The notes under the pieces are model-generated. The model saw only the letters and a program-made list of their open reading frames with translations. It did not search any database and was not told the origin of the DNA. Positions 15,991 through 24,606 of a DNA stretch of 64,000 bases are shown here, piece after piece. Within the stretch, counting starts at the first letter, position 1, and each line of letters starts with the position of its first letter. Position numbers and translations under genes: made by a program. Origin of the DNA: PSRI01 sp041484195 (GTDB lineage Bacteria; Bacteroidota; Bacteroidia; Chitinophagales; Chitinophagaceae); the NCBI GenBank assembly GCA_041484195.1, contig JBGPHC010000016.1, positions 1 through 64,000 on the forward strand, read 5' to 3'.

Positions 15991-16542
15991 TCAGGATCTG
16001 GGTTCATAATTACATTCAACAGCCACATCAACCACCCTGGAAATCTTATTGGCTACGATCCCGGGAATCCTGATATTGTAATCCTGCGTATCCACCTTAA
16101 AATTTGACGTACCGGATATTTTGCCGCCGCTGATGATTAGGGTAACCGGAACTGAAACCCTTTTGGTCACATTATGTAAGGTAAGTTCGCCATCCACCAT
16201 GACCTTGTAAGTTCCATCCTGGTTAAAGTTAACGGAAGACATGTTTGAGATTTTCCCATTGAATATGGATTTCGGATATTTATCGCTCTCCATATAATTC
16301 TCATTGAAGTGCTCCTCCATCAATGCCCTTCTCAAATGAAAACTCTTGACCAGTACATTGAAAACTATTTCGCCGGATTTCTTATTGATGATGCTGGTTA
16401 CTTCATTGTTGGTCGCGTCAATGTCTTCCATGGATGTGCCTGCGTGGAAACTGATTCTTCCCGTCCTCGTCATTTGAATATCCTGTCCATGCACCAGCGT
16501 CATTCCGAAGGATAACAACAATGCCAAAAAAATGTTTTTCAT
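15991..16542 (-). CDS. Secreted YceI-family protein (second copy of the cluster)
   Basis: A 183-residue lipocalin-like protein with a signal peptide (MKNIFLALLLSFGMTLVHGQ). The YceI pattern is seen in GRISFHAGTSMEDIDATNN, NVLVKSFHL, EEHFNENYMESDKYPKSIF, and GELTLHNVTKRVSVPV. Characterised YceI relatives bind long isoprenoid chains such as polyprenyl phosphates or ubiquinone in a beta-barrel. It lies 87 bases after the OB-fold gene and 64 bases before the DUF5777 barrel gene. The other YceI protein of the cluster (20850-21410) shares the HFNENYMES(D/E)KYP motif but is otherwise diverged, so the two are paralogues rather than a recent duplication. Confidence 0.87.
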   Translation of the reverse strand: MKNIFLALLLSFGMTLVHGQDIQMTRTGRISFHAGTSMEDIDATNNEVTSIINKKSGEIVFNVLVKSFHLRRALMEEHFNENYMESDKYPKSIFNGKISNMSSVNFNQDGTYKVMVDGELTLHNVTKRVSVPVTLIISGGKISGTSNFKVDTQDYNIRIPGIVANKISRVVDVAVECNYEPRS

Positions 16543-16629
16543 AATTGACTGTTAATGTTCGATTTTTCTTTGGCTCTCTCAATTCTTTGGGGTGAAAACT
16601 AAATGGATTCACTAGGTCAGGAATCCTTA

Positions 16630-17046
16630 TCAGGGCTGACCTGTCAGGATACAATCTCTAAGCTTGACGTCGTTCCCGTCATATCCTGAACAAAATCCTT
16701 TCACTACTACGGTACTGCCCTTTACTTGGTTGCCAATGTTTTGCGTAAATGTACAAACCACTCCGAAAATGGGGTCATCCGTTTTCAGAACCAGCATTGA
16801 TTTATTATCCTGGTTGATTTTGATTTCTACCACTTCACCGGAAACCTGAATGGCCTTATCCAGGTATAGTGCATTTGCCTGCTTTTCATTTTGAGTGAAG
16901 CTCTTGAACAGGTCATTTGACTTAATAACGATGGCTTTCTCTGTCTCCACCGTCCTATGAGGCTTGTTGAAAACATAATAGACGGCCAGCGCTCCAATCG
17001 AGAGGATAACCAGTAATATTATCAGTATGGTTCGCCATTTTTTCAT
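16630..17046 (-). CDS. Membrane-anchored OB-fold (tRNA_anti-like) protein
   Basis: A 138-residue protein with one N-terminal membrane helix (residues 5-27, ILIILLVILSIGALAVYYVF) and an extracytoplasmic OB-fold-like domain: DLFKSFTQNEKQANALYLDKAIQVSGEV, then a strand pair ending VVKGFCSGYDGNDVKLRDCIL. The two cysteines (in GVVCTF and GFCSGY, plus one near the end) could form a disulphide. It matches the tRNA_anti-like family in pattern; despite the family name, nucleic acid binding outside the cytoplasm is improbable. Function unknown. A good -7 box on the minus strand (17065-17072) shows that it probably starts its own transcript together with the YceI and DUF5777 genes downstream. Confidence 0.75.
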   Translation of the reverse strand: MKKWRTILIILLVILSIGALAVYYVFNKPHRTVETEKAIVIKSNDLFKSFTQNEKQANALYLDKAIQVSGEVVEIKINQDNKSMLVLKTDDPIFGVVCTFTQNIGNQVKGSTVVVKGFCSGYDGNDVKLRDCILTGQP

Positions 17047-17064
17047 CAGCCTTCTTTATCATGT

Positions 17065-17072
17065 CAAAATTA
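17065..17072 (-). promoter_or_regulatory. Probable -7 box (TAATTTTG) for the OB-fold/YceI/DUF5777 genes
   Basis: CAAAATTA on the plus strand reads TAATTTTG on the minus strand, a perfect TANNTTTG, 18 bases before the OB-fold start codon. It lies in the 106-base gap behind the LytTR regulator gene, so the output genes can be controlled separately from the regulator. Confidence 0.5.
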
Positions 17073-17152
17073 ATATTCGGCTCCTGCCCGGGGAACTAAA
17101 GGATGCCAGACGGGAACAATTTGCACTTGAATGGGAATAAACAGGCATTCAA

Positions 17153-17926
17153 TTAATCTTCGGGTATTTCACCGCCCAGCCAATGCTTAAAGGCTGCCGA
17201 GCGTTCCACACTCACAATCGTATCGTGTTGAGTGGGAGGTTTCATCTTCACATTTACCCTGGATTTGGAGTATGACTTCATTTCATCTATGGCATGTATG
17301 CTGATGATGAACTGACGGTTGATCCGGAAAAAGACTTCGGGATCCAACATCCCTTCCAATTCATCGAGATGGAATTCAATTGGGTAACGGCGAGCCTCAT
17401 GCGTACATAGAAAATTCGCCTTATTTTCGGTATAGAAATAGGCCACTTCATTACTATTTACAGTCTTAATGTGCTCCCCAAACCGTATGACAAATCTTTT
17501 CCTGTACTCTTTTGGAACGATGTTCAGATTACTGAGAATCGTTTTATAGTCTATCGATGATGAACCTGCATTTCTCAAACGGTCCAATTTGCGCAAGGCG
17601 TTCTCGACATCCCCTTTCTTGATCGGTTTCAGCAGGTAGTCAATACTGTTAACCTTGAAGGCATCCATGGCATATTGATCGAAGGCCGTTGTGAAGATGA
17701 TGGGGCAGGTAATATCAACTTTGTTGAATATCTCGAAACTCAGCCCATCAGCCAGGTTTACGTCTATGAATATCAAATCCGGCATTTGTTCCTGTTGAAG
17801 CCAAACAATGGCAGATTGCACGCTCACAATCGTACCAAGATGCCTCGCGTCAGGCTCAATTTCCTTCAGGAATTTGACCAATCGCCTGGCGGCAGGTTCT
17901 TCATCTTCAATAATGAGAAAATCCAT
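17153..17926 (-). CDS. LytTR-family two-component response regulator
   Basis: A 257-residue regulator. The receiver domain occupies residues 1-120: acidic pocket IEDEEPA (Glu7-Asp8), phospho-acceptor Asp55 (LIFIDVNLADG), Thr80 (FTTAFD) and Lys100 (LLKPIKKGD). A linker follows, then the LytTR DNA-binding domain (about 155-250: KRFVIRFGEHIKTVNSNEVAYF, FHLDELEGMLDPEVFFRINRQFIISI in part). It would be phosphorylated by the membrane histidine kinase whose gene ends seven bases upstream. Likely targets are the adjacent YceI, OB-fold and DUF5777 genes, an inference from position. Confidence 0.92.
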   Translation of the reverse strand: MDFLIIEDEEPAARRLVKFLKEIEPDARHLGTIVSVQSAIVWLQQEQMPDLIFIDVNLADGLSFEIFNKVDITCPIIFTTAFDQYAMDAFKVNSIDYLLKPIKKGDVENALRKLDRLRNAGSSSIDYKTILSNLNIVPKEYRKRFVIRFGEHIKTVNSNEVAYFYTENKANFLCTHEARRYPIEFHLDELEGMLDPEVFFRINRQFIISIHAIDEMKSYSKSRVNVKMKPPTQHDTIVSVERSAAFKHWLGGEIPED

Positions 17927-17933
17927 AATAATT

Positions 17934-20840
17934 CTATTGTTCTTTCAACAAGGGTAGTACCACAACAAATTCATTATCCACTACGTGATATTTCACTTCC
18001 TGGTTGGTTAGGAGTTTATAGCGATTCACTATATTTTGTAAGCCAATGCCTTCTCCCCTCTCAGGCCTCAATTTGGGATTAATATTATTCCTGATGATCA
18101 ATTTTCCTTCTTCGGCAATAATATTCAATTCAAGGGGGGTCTCTTTCGAAATGGCATTGTGTTTTAATGCGTTTTCACCCAACAACTGCAATGTGAGCGG
18201 AGGGAGAAAGGCATTCAGGTATTTGGAATCGGTCACCTGAATCCGGAACCGAAGGCTGGTGCCGAATCGTTTCTGCTGGAGGAAGAGATAGGTCTCGAAT
18301 AATTTTAATTCTTCCTGCAATTTGATCAAATCCCTGCCCCGGTAAGAAAGCATATTCCTGTAAAATGCGGAGAGCTGTTCCACATATTCAACGGCTAGTT
18401 TCGGATCCTCTTCTATAACATCAATCAGAGTATTGAAACTGTTGAAGAGAAAATGGGGATTGACCTGGCTCTTGAGTGTTTCAAATTCAAACTCTATTTT
18501 TTCTTTCTGAAGGCTTGCCAGTCTGCGCAGTCTTTTGTCACGAGCCCTGACAAACAAGAACAGCAAGAGTAGAACCGCCAGGATTATTCCGGCAATAAAC
18601 CACCATTTTACCCAGAAGGGAGATAATATCTTAAACCCAAAATTTGCTTCTGCCCCATCCTGGAAATTATTGTTGGCGGAAGACCTAACCCTGAACCTGT
18701 AGGTTCCCGGCGGTAATTCAGGGAAATTGATCTTTTGATCGTTGGTCTGTGTCCATTCTTTATTGTATCCCTCCAGTAAATACTGGTATTTCACTTTTTC
18801 CGGACCTGTGAAGTACAGACCAGTAAAAGCGAAAGTGAAATTATTTTGGGAATGCTCAAAGGCATGAGTAGCGCCGGTATCAATAGCGTTCAGGAACAAT
18901 GAAACCTTATCCAGCAGCATGGCCGGGCCAGCAAGATTATTCTCCTCCCTGGACTTATACTCAATGATCCCCGCGTCCGTGCCGATCCACACATTATGAT
19001 TGCTGTCTATGGCTATGGCATTCAGGTTGGATTGTATGGGCAGAATGCCGCTTTCACGACCATAATTGGTAAATTTCCCAGTGCGGATATCCAAGACATC
19101 AATCCCTTTTTTAGTGACGGCAATCAATTTACCATCTGGAGTGGTTGTACATGCTGTAACGGAAGGATCGCTCAGGCCTTCGGCAGCGGAATAATTGCTG
19201 AACTGGTGACCATCAAAGCGATAAAGACCCTGGTTCCAGGATGCCAGCCAGATATTACCAAATGAATCTTCGGTGACGGAATAAATTACATTACTTTTCA
19301 GGCCTTCTTTTTCAGAAAACCTGTGCGTCCCACCCTGTTCCATCATGATCAGGCCGGCTCCATCGGTTGCAAACCACACCCTTCCGCGTGAGTCAATGAA
19401 AATATCATATACATAACTGCTACCAATACCTGATGAGTCGGAAAAATTCTTAAATTCCAGCTTTGAGCCGACCGGGTTATTAGCTTCGGTCAGGAAACAG
19501 TGCGTAGTTCCGTTCAGGCCTGAGATCCAGATATCGTTTCCCTTACCTGTGATGGACAAAATATGCCCGTTCCTGATCACGTCATTCTCAATGATATTCC
19601 TCCATTTGCCGGTTTCAGGATCCAGTCGGAATGCACCTTCTCCCATAGTGCCGATCCAGATTTTACCAAAACGATCCTGGTACAATGCTGTAATATCTGT
19701 ATGTTTCTGGGGATCCGTAACCTGGAATTGCCGGATTGACAAGGGATGGGAACTGTTAAATTCCATTCTGGCCAATCCCTGGTCGGGTGTGAACCAGAGC
19801 CCATTGGCAGCATCCGACAACAGGCAATGAACCTTTCTGATTGACACGTTTTTATAATTCCTGAAAAAGCTCCAGGCTCCTGCATTGGATTTTATCAAAT
19901 CTCCTTTTGATCCCAGCCAGATATTCCCTTCCGCATCCTTTGCTAGAGAAGAAATCTTGGGCCATTGCGGCAGTTGGCTGGCTATCAACAGGCTTCCATC
20001 GGGTTGGATACTCATCCTGACCAGGCCGTTTTCTTCGGTCGCGATCCACAATTCTTTACCCACTTGCACTAAATCATTCACCTGGCCGTAGGGCCATACA
20101 TTTTTTGTTGGGGAAGACAGCAGTTTTCTCTCGCGAATATCCAAGAGTACCGGACCCTTATCCTGAGTGCCAATCCAATAGCGGCTGGGATCGGAAGAGG
20201 CAGTAATCACCCTCACGATATTATCGGGAAGCCCGTCCGCTGATGCGAAATGGGTGATCCCCTTTTTGGGATCCTTCATATTTATGAATGATATCCCTCC
20301 ATCTGTACCCACAAGCAAATTGTCATCACTGGTTTTTGCAAGACAATAGACGTAATTATCACTCAATCCATCTGCTGTCGAGATGTTGTAAATTTTATTG
20401 TTGGCCCGGTAATACAAGCCTTCATCACCCGTGGCAAACCACAATTGATTTCTACCGTCGGCAACAAAATCAGTAATCAATTTCTTTGGCAACCCTTCTT
20501 CGGGCATGAATGCCGTTGCAACCAGATTCCGGATGCTGAATATCCGTCCGGAGTGGAGGCCCACCCAAATAGTGTTCAAGCTGTCCTGGCCGATCGCAGT
20601 TACTATTGAAGCTGCAGCTGAAGGCAGTCCTATCCTCGTGAATTGGATTCCATTAAATTGAAACAATCCATCCGAAGTGCCAAGCCAGATATATCCCGAA
20701 TGATCCCTGAATAATTTATTAATCTTCAGTCCCGGATTGTCTTCCTCGATAGAGAATGGTTTGAAAAAATCTTCCTGCGAATTGGCTCGCAATGTAAGTA
20801 CGGTGAATACTAAAGTGAATAAGTGGAAATATTTTTTCAT
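17934..20840 (-). CDS. Propeller-type sensor histidine kinase (LytS-like catalytic part)
   Basis: A 968-residue membrane kinase. A signal peptide (1-21) is followed by a periplasmic beta-propeller region of two-component-regulator repeats (about 30-635, many GxIWxGTxxGLxxF units such as HSGYIWLGTSDGLFQF), a Y_Y_Y domain (about 660-740, ending PPGTYRFRVRSS), one membrane helix (745-764), and a His_kinase domain with the phospho-acceptor His796 in NPHFLFN. The ATPase part shows the N box (GENALKHN, 888-895) and a G box (GEGIGL, 929-934). In Bacteroidota such sensors often read carbohydrates or other periplasmic ligands. It is coupled to the YceI gene (9-base gap) and the LytTR regulator (7-base gap). 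Confidence 0.93.
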   Translation of the reverse strand: MKKYFHLFTLVFTVLTLRANSQEDFFKPFSIEEDNPGLKINKLFRDHSGYIWLGTSDGLFQFNGIQFTRIGLPSAAASIVTAIGQDSLNTIWVGLHSGRIFSIRNLVATAFMPEEGLPKKLITDFVADGRNQLWFATGDEGLYYRANNKIYNISTADGLSDNYVYCLAKTSDDNLLVGTDGGISFINMKDPKKGITHFASADGLPDNIVRVITASSDPSRYWIGTQDKGPVLLDIRERKLLSSPTKNVWPYGQVNDLVQVGKELWIATEENGLVRMSIQPDGSLLIASQLPQWPKISSLAKDAEGNIWLGSKGDLIKSNAGAWSFFRNYKNVSIRKVHCLLSDAANGLWFTPDQGLARMEFNSSHPLSIRQFQVTDPQKHTDITALYQDRFGKIWIGTMGEGAFRLDPETGKWRNIIENDVIRNGHILSITGKGNDIWISGLNGTTHCFLTEANNPVGSKLEFKNFSDSSGIGSSYVYDIFIDSRGRVWFATDGAGLIMMEQGGTHRFSEKEGLKSNVIYSVTEDSFGNIWLASWNQGLYRFDGHQFSNYSAAEGLSDPSVTACTTTPDGKLIAVTKKGIDVLDIRTGKFTNYGRESGILPIQSNLNAIAIDSNHNVWIGTDAGIIEYKSREENNLAGPAMLLDKVSLFLNAIDTGATHAFEHSQNNFTFAFTGLYFTGPEKVKYQYLLEGYNKEWTQTNDQKINFPELPPGTYRFRVRSSANNNFQDGAEANFGFKILSPFWVKWWFIAGIILAVLLLLFLFVRARDKRLRRLASLQKEKIEFEFETLKSQVNPHFLFNSFNTLIDVIEEDPKLAVEYVEQLSAFYRNMLSYRGRDLIKLQEELKLFETYLFLQQKRFGTSLRFRIQVTDSKYLNAFLPPLTLQLLGENALKHNAISKETPLELNIIAEEGKLIIRNNINPKLRPERGEGIGLQNIVNRYKLLTNQEVKYHVVDNEFVVVLPLLKEQ

Positions 20841-20849
20841 GAGAATTCT

Positions 20850-21410
20850 TCAATTCTGAGGGATGAAATCCGCTTCCACTTCTACCATTATTTCTGAAGC
20901 GAGCTTTTCTTCAACCACTTTTGGGATCTTAATATTATGATCGGCCAGCAGGACGGTGAATTTAGATTTTGCGTTGATCAGCTTGTCCTTTATCGCCAGG
21001 TTGGTCTTGATGATCCTTTCCTGGTCCACCCCATGTACTTTCAATATCCCTTTGGCCCTTATTTCGTAATTGCCATTTTGAGAAAGATCATAGTCTTCGA
21101 TGATCTTCCCTTCAAAGGAAATATCCGGGTATTTCTCGCTTTCCATGTAATTTTCATTGAAATGCACTTCCTGCAAAGGGCTGTTGAAACCCCGGAAACT
21201 GGAGACAGGGATCTTAAACGCAAAAATTCTTTTTTCTATATCCAGCAATCCTCTCAGTTTATCGGAGGAGGCCCGGATCAGTTCGAGTGGCGCGTTGGAG
21301 TGAAAGATAACAAGGCCCTTACGCACTGAATAAATACTGCCGGCACTATTAAAATGTGCCGTGTATGAAGGCAGGGTCAGGCAGAGAAAAATAATAACCA
21401 ATATTCTCAT
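20850..21410 (-). CDS. Secreted YceI-family protein (first gene of the sensor operon)
   Basis: A 186-residue secreted lipocalin-like protein with signal peptide MRILVIIFLCLTLPSYTAHF. YceI features: SVRKGLVIFHSNAPLELIRASS, the FKIPVSSFRGFNSPLQEVHFNENYMESEKYP segment (cited in part), and GILKVHGVDQERIIKTNL. It directly precedes the sensor kinase by 9 bases, an arrangement suggesting that the YceI protein presents a lipid-like ligand to, or is controlled by, that sensor; this is inference. The second YceI gene of the cluster lies downstream of the response regulator. Confidence 0.86.
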   Translation of the reverse strand: MRILVIIFLCLTLPSYTAHFNSAGSIYSVRKGLVIFHSNAPLELIRASSDKLRGLLDIEKRIFAFKIPVSSFRGFNSPLQEVHFNENYMESEKYPDISFEGKIIEDYDLSQNGNYEIRAKGILKVHGVDQERIIKTNLAIKDKLINAKSKFTVLLADHNIKIPKVVEEKLASEIMVEVEADFIPQN

Positions 21411-21996
21411 CCATGGAGATTAAGCGTGGATCAATTTACACATTTTAGTCCTCATCCTGCTATCCAATACAAGAAAAGAATTTGTTTGCAAGAGGCTAAT
21501 GCTGTTTCTAAAATCAGTTTTTGTTGTTCCCCGACACCATTTCGAAGAGATATGCGCTTTGATTTTTGACCATCGAAATCGGAGCTCCAAAGGCCTACTT
21601 TTCTCAATGACAGCGAAAAAGCTTTCTCACTAAGCGGAGTTATAACCACGAGGACATAAATCATAAATGAAGTTTGGTAGTATCTACTTTGAGTGTGCCA
21701 GGAAGGGAGATTTTTTGAACGATTAAAAATGGCTGAAATGAAGCTCAAAGGTGAAAATGAATGTTAATGGCTTTAACATATGAGGCCATGAATAGGTTAG
21801 AGGTACAGACTTTCAATATCCTGTGGGTTCATGCATAGCCACAGAATTCAAGTCTGGCCGGCTTTTTCACTTGACTCAAATAGGAGGAGGTTCATACTTT
21901 CGGGGTCCAATATTCGTTAATTTAGCAGGAGCTTTCCTGGCATTGTTCTTGAATTATTCAGTCTCTTAGGCCGGGCCCGTCAATAATTGATCTAAG
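21411..21996. other. 586-base gap without a convincing gene
   Basis: The only sizeable open frame is on the minus strand at 21452-21748 (98 codons; contains SDFDGQKSKRISLRNGVGEQQ). It has no RBS, no recognised domain and low coding plausibility; it may be a remnant. The right part (21780-21996) is AT-rich and holds TAATTTAG-like sequence about 80 bases before the MORN-like gene. No RNA gene is recognised. Confidence 0.4.
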
Positions 21997-22659
21997 ATGC
22001 GTGTAACCTTTATCATCATTTTTCTGGGTTGTTTTTTAAGCAGCCGCTCCCAATGGAAGACTTATTTGATTTCCGTCAAAGGTGATACCATTAATCGCGT
22101 TGATAACTCTAAAAAGAAGCAGGGACCCTGGGTGATTCATGTAGATGAATTACGCGGAGAGCCGGGTTATGAAGAAGAGGGATATTTTGAAGACGATAAG
22201 AGAGAAGGTGCATGGAGGAGATACAATCTGCAAGGTGATCTGACCGCTGTTGAAAATTATAAGTGGGGCGAAAAAGACGGAAAGCAGCAATACTACACGA
22301 ATTTGGGAGACCTGTTACGCGAGGAAAGCTGGAGGGCTACCAATCCTGAAAATCCTTACGATACGGTGGAAGTACCGGATCTATATGATTCGCATAAATG
22401 GGAGACTAAGATCGTGAAGCTGGAAGTGGCTACGGTGGCACACGGTACATGGACATTCTATGATCCGCAAACCGGTTTTGTTGTGAAGACTGTAAAATAT
22501 TTTTTTGGACAAGTAGATAAATCGGGCAGCAGTACAGCAACTAACCAACCTGCCGCGGAGAAGAAAGCAATCCCCAAACCAAAAGCCGTAGCAGATTGGG
22601 AAAAGAAAAACTCAGGGAAGAAATCCATTAAAGTAAGGGATGGTAGTACCGGAGGTTGA
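21997..22659 (+). CDS. Secreted MORN/YwqK-like repeat protein
   Basis: A 220-residue protein with a signal peptide (MRVTFIIIFLGCFLSSRSQ). It has repeats of the MORN/YwqK kind: KQGPWVIHV, YFEDDKREGAWRRYNLQGDL, YKWGEKDGKQQYYTNLGDLLREESW and VAHGTWTFYDPQTG. The C-terminal 45 residues are basic and low in complexity (PAAEKKAIPKPKAV, then KKNSGKKSIKVRD). Such proteins are common, uncharacterised exported proteins in this phylum; the antitoxin label sometimes given to YwqK relatives is not supported by any neighbouring toxin. The gene is isolated, with a 197-base gap before the next one. Confidence 0.72.
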   Translation: MRVTFIIIFLGCFLSSRSQWKTYLISVKGDTINRVDNSKKKQGPWVIHVDELRGEPGYEEEGYFEDDKREGAWRRYNLQGDLTAVENYKWGEKDGKQQYYTNLGDLLREESWRATNPENPYDTVEVPDLYDSHKWETKIVKLEVATVAHGTWTFYDPQTGFVVKTVKYFFGQVDKSGSSTATNQPAAEKKAIPKPKAVADWEKKNSGKKSIKVRDGSTGG

Positions 22660-22831
22660 ATACATCACCTATAGAAGACCTTAAGAAATTAATATTAAGG
22701 ACTCCAACAATTCTGCCATTTAACAATGGCGCACCTGCGCATATCTTCATTCTGAGTCAATTTTCCGACGTCTCACATCCCTTCCTCACGAGTGTTTTAC
22801 CAGAATTTATTGTAATAGCGGTTTAATTTAA

Positions 22832-22839
22832 TAAATTTG
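22832..22839 (+). promoter_or_regulatory. Promoter of the crcB operon (TTG-N19-TAAATTTG)
   Basis: A perfect TANNTTTG box with a TTG at 22810-22812, 19 bases upstream, lies 17 bases before the lipoprotein start at 22857. No fluoride riboswitch sequence is seen between this box and the first gene. Confidence 0.55.
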
Positions 22840-22856
22840 GCAGTCAACTCTCACCT

Positions 22857-23273
22857 ATGCGTGCAACTATCTTTCTGGCCATGTTTGTTTTGATCTCAAC
22901 TTCAGGTTGCGGTCCCAGGCAAACCTACCATAAACCTAATGACCCGTTGGAAGCTGGCAGGGATTTTATCAGGTTCGCGCTCGATGGGAATATGGAGCAG
23001 GCAAGACAATTTATCCTGGCCGGGCCGGACAATGAGAGGCTTTTCAACAAAATTGTAGCAGATTACGAAAAATCAAGCGATGACGCAAAGGCGGCTTATA
23101 AGGAGGCCAGCATCCTTGTAAATAAAGTGGAAAACCTGGATGATTCTACTACTATCATAAATTTTGCCAATTCCTATAAGAAGAAGAATAGTGAAATCAA
23201 GTTGGTAAAGTCAAATGGAGAATGGTGGGTTGATTTCAAATATACTTTTACTGGAAATCTCCCGATCGAATAA
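22857..23273 (+). CDS. DUF4878-like lipoprotein
   Basis: A 138-residue lipoprotein: signal MRATIFLAMFVLISTSGC with a lipobox at STSGC. The mature part has the NTF2-like pattern of DUF4878 proteins (DPLEAGRDFIRFALDGNMEQARQFI in part, then a long helix, then strands ending SNGEWWVDFKYTF). The family is common in Bacteroidota and has no known activity. Its TAA shares one base with the ATG of crcB (23271-23275), so translation is coupled to the fluoride channel gene. A role next to CrcB is not established. Confidence 0.72.
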   Translation: MRATIFLAMFVLISTSGCGPRQTYHKPNDPLEAGRDFIRFALDGNMEQARQFILAGPDNERLFNKIVADYEKSSDDAKAAYKEASILVNKVENLDDSTTIINFANSYKKKNSEIKLVKSNGEWWVDFKYTFTGNLPIE

Positions 23274-23650
23274 TGCTTAAGACCCTTTTTATTATCGCGG
23301 CAGGCGGTGGAATTGGTAGTATAGCCCGGTTCCTGGTCCAGAAATATTCATATGAATTTTATCCGCATCCTTTCCCATTTGGAACATGGCTTGTAAATTT
23401 AGTCGGCTGTTTCCTGATTGGAATATTTTATGCGGTGGCGGAAAAAGGCAATATTCTAAGCCCGGAATGGCGACTGTTACTTACCACGGGTTTTTGCGGT
23501 GGATTTACAACTTTTTCCACATTTGCATTTGAAAATGTTTCCCTGATGAAATCGGGAGATTTTTTATATGCCGGCCTCTACATTGCGGCCAGCGTTATAG
23601 GCGGAATATTGGCTACGTATTTGGGCATTTTGCTCATAAAATTGCTTTGA
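23273..23650 (+). CDS. crcB: Fluoride ion channel CrcB/Fluc
   Basis: A 125-residue integral membrane protein with four helices that works as a dual-topology dimer and lets fluoride leave the cytoplasm. The signature is TTGFCGGFTTFSTFAFE (residues about 70-86), with the phenylalanine-box residues; Asn in WLVNLVGCFLIG (residue about 43) and the N-terminal GGGIGSIARF are also typical. Its start overlaps the stop of the lipoprotein gene by one base, and DUF190 starts two bases after its stop. Only one crcB copy is present, so the channel is probably the homodimeric form. Confidence 0.94.
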   Translation: MLKTLFIIAAGGGIGSIARFLVQKYSYEFYPHPFPFGTWLVNLVGCFLIGIFYAVAEKGNILSPEWRLLLTTGFCGGFTTFSTFAFENVSLMKSGDFLYAGLYIAASVIGGILATYLGILLIKLL

Positions 23651-23651
23651 A

Positions 23652-23999
23652 ATGGGGTTAAACGGTCATTCCAGGCTGCTTCGCGTATTCGTGGGCGAGA
23701 TTGATAAGATCCACCACCATCCTTTATATGAAGCCATCGTTCTCGAGGCAAGGAAAGAAGGAATTGCCGGAGCAACGGTGCTGAGAGGCATCATGTCATA
23801 TGGCGCCAGCAGCAGAATACACAGCGCCCGGCTCATTGATATTTCTGAAGACCTGCCTATTGTGATCGAAATTGTGGATACGGAAGAAAAGATCGATCAA
23901 TTCATCCCAAAGGTGCAGGCACTGATGGAACAATGCGGGAGGGGTGGACTGATCACCATTGAACAAGTGAATGTATTATTTTATGAACCCAGGAAATGA
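23652..23999 (+). CDS. DUF190 (PII-like) protein
   Basis: A 115-residue protein of the DUF190 family, which has a PII-like ferredoxin fold. Visible pattern: LRVFVGEIDKIHHHPLYEAIVLEARKEGIAGATVLRG (cited in part), GASSRIHSA, and DLPIVIEIVDTEEKIDQF. DUF190 genes are very often next to crcB, and the protein is assumed to modulate the fluoride channel or sense its state, though no mechanism is established. It begins two bases after the crcB stop, so it is co-transcribed and probably co-translated. Cytoplasmic. Confidence 0.88.
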   Translation: MGLNGHSRLLRVFVGEIDKIHHHPLYEAIVLEARKEGIAGATVLRGIMSYGASSRIHSARLIDISEDLPIVIEIVDTEEKIDQFIPKVQALMEQCGRGGLITIEQVNVLFYEPRK

Positions 24000-24013
24000 A
24001 CAAATTTTAAATT

Positions 24014-24565
24014 ATGCTTACGGTATTGCATCCCTGGCATGGAGTGGACCCGGGTGAAAATGCTCCCAGGATCGTGAATGCGGTCATTGAGATTCCCCAG
24101 GGCTCAAGGGCCAAATATGAGATCGATAAACCCAGTGGATTATTGAAACTGGACCGTGTAATCTATTCTTCATTTTATTACCCGGTGAATTACGGATTCA
24201 TTCCCAAAACCTATGGCGATGACAAAGACCCCTTAGACATACTGGTCATTTCCAGTTTGAGCATTCAGCCACTTTGCCTGGTACAATCCAAAGTGATTGG
24301 GGTAATGCAGATGATTGACAGTGGTGATGCTGATGATAAGATTATCGCCGTGGCCAATAATGACCCAGGCGTTAATTATATCAACAATATTGAAGAGATG
24401 CCCAAGCACTTCTTCAGTGAACTCAGGCAGTTTTTTGAAGAATATAAAAAACTGGAAAACAAAACAGTTAGCGTGGAAGAATTTCAGGACAAGGCTACCG
24501 CACTCAAGATTATCTCCGACGCTTTCATTTCATACGGGGAGTATTTTGGAGAGAAAAAATTCTGA
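24014..24565 (+). CDS. ppa: Family I inorganic pyrophosphatase
   Basis: A 183-residue soluble pyrophosphatase that hydrolyses PPi with Mg2+. Motifs: KYEIDKPSG (Lys34, Glu36), YPVNYGFIPKTYGDDKDPLD with the metal-binding aspartates Asp70, Asp72 and Asp75 of the family signature, and DSGDADDKIIAV. Family I pyrophosphatases are the classical fluoride-inhibited enzymes, so its placement 14 bases behind crcB and DUF190 is meaningful: extra copies help cells survive fluoride. It may also be the main housekeeping enzyme; that cannot be told from this window. Confidence 0.93.
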   Translation: MLTVLHPWHGVDPGENAPRIVNAVIEIPQGSRAKYEIDKPSGLLKLDRVIYSSFYYPVNYGFIPKTYGDDKDPLDILVISSLSIQPLCLVQSKVIGVMQMIDSGDADDKIIAVANNDPGVNYINNIEEMPKHFFSELRQFFEEYKKLENKTVSVEEFQDKATALKIISDAFISYGEYFGEKKF

Positions 24566-24606
24566 TATATGCCGCTCCATAAAATCACTTAATATAAACA
24601 ACGCTT

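Noticed and set aside
21997..22659. YwqK-like protein as an antitoxin of a toxin-antitoxin pair
   Set aside because: It is secreted and has no toxin-like neighbour; only the repeat type is shared.
22840..22860. Possible fluoride riboswitch upstream of the crcB operon
   Set aside because: The leader is only about 20 bases long after the -7 box and lacks the conserved motif.
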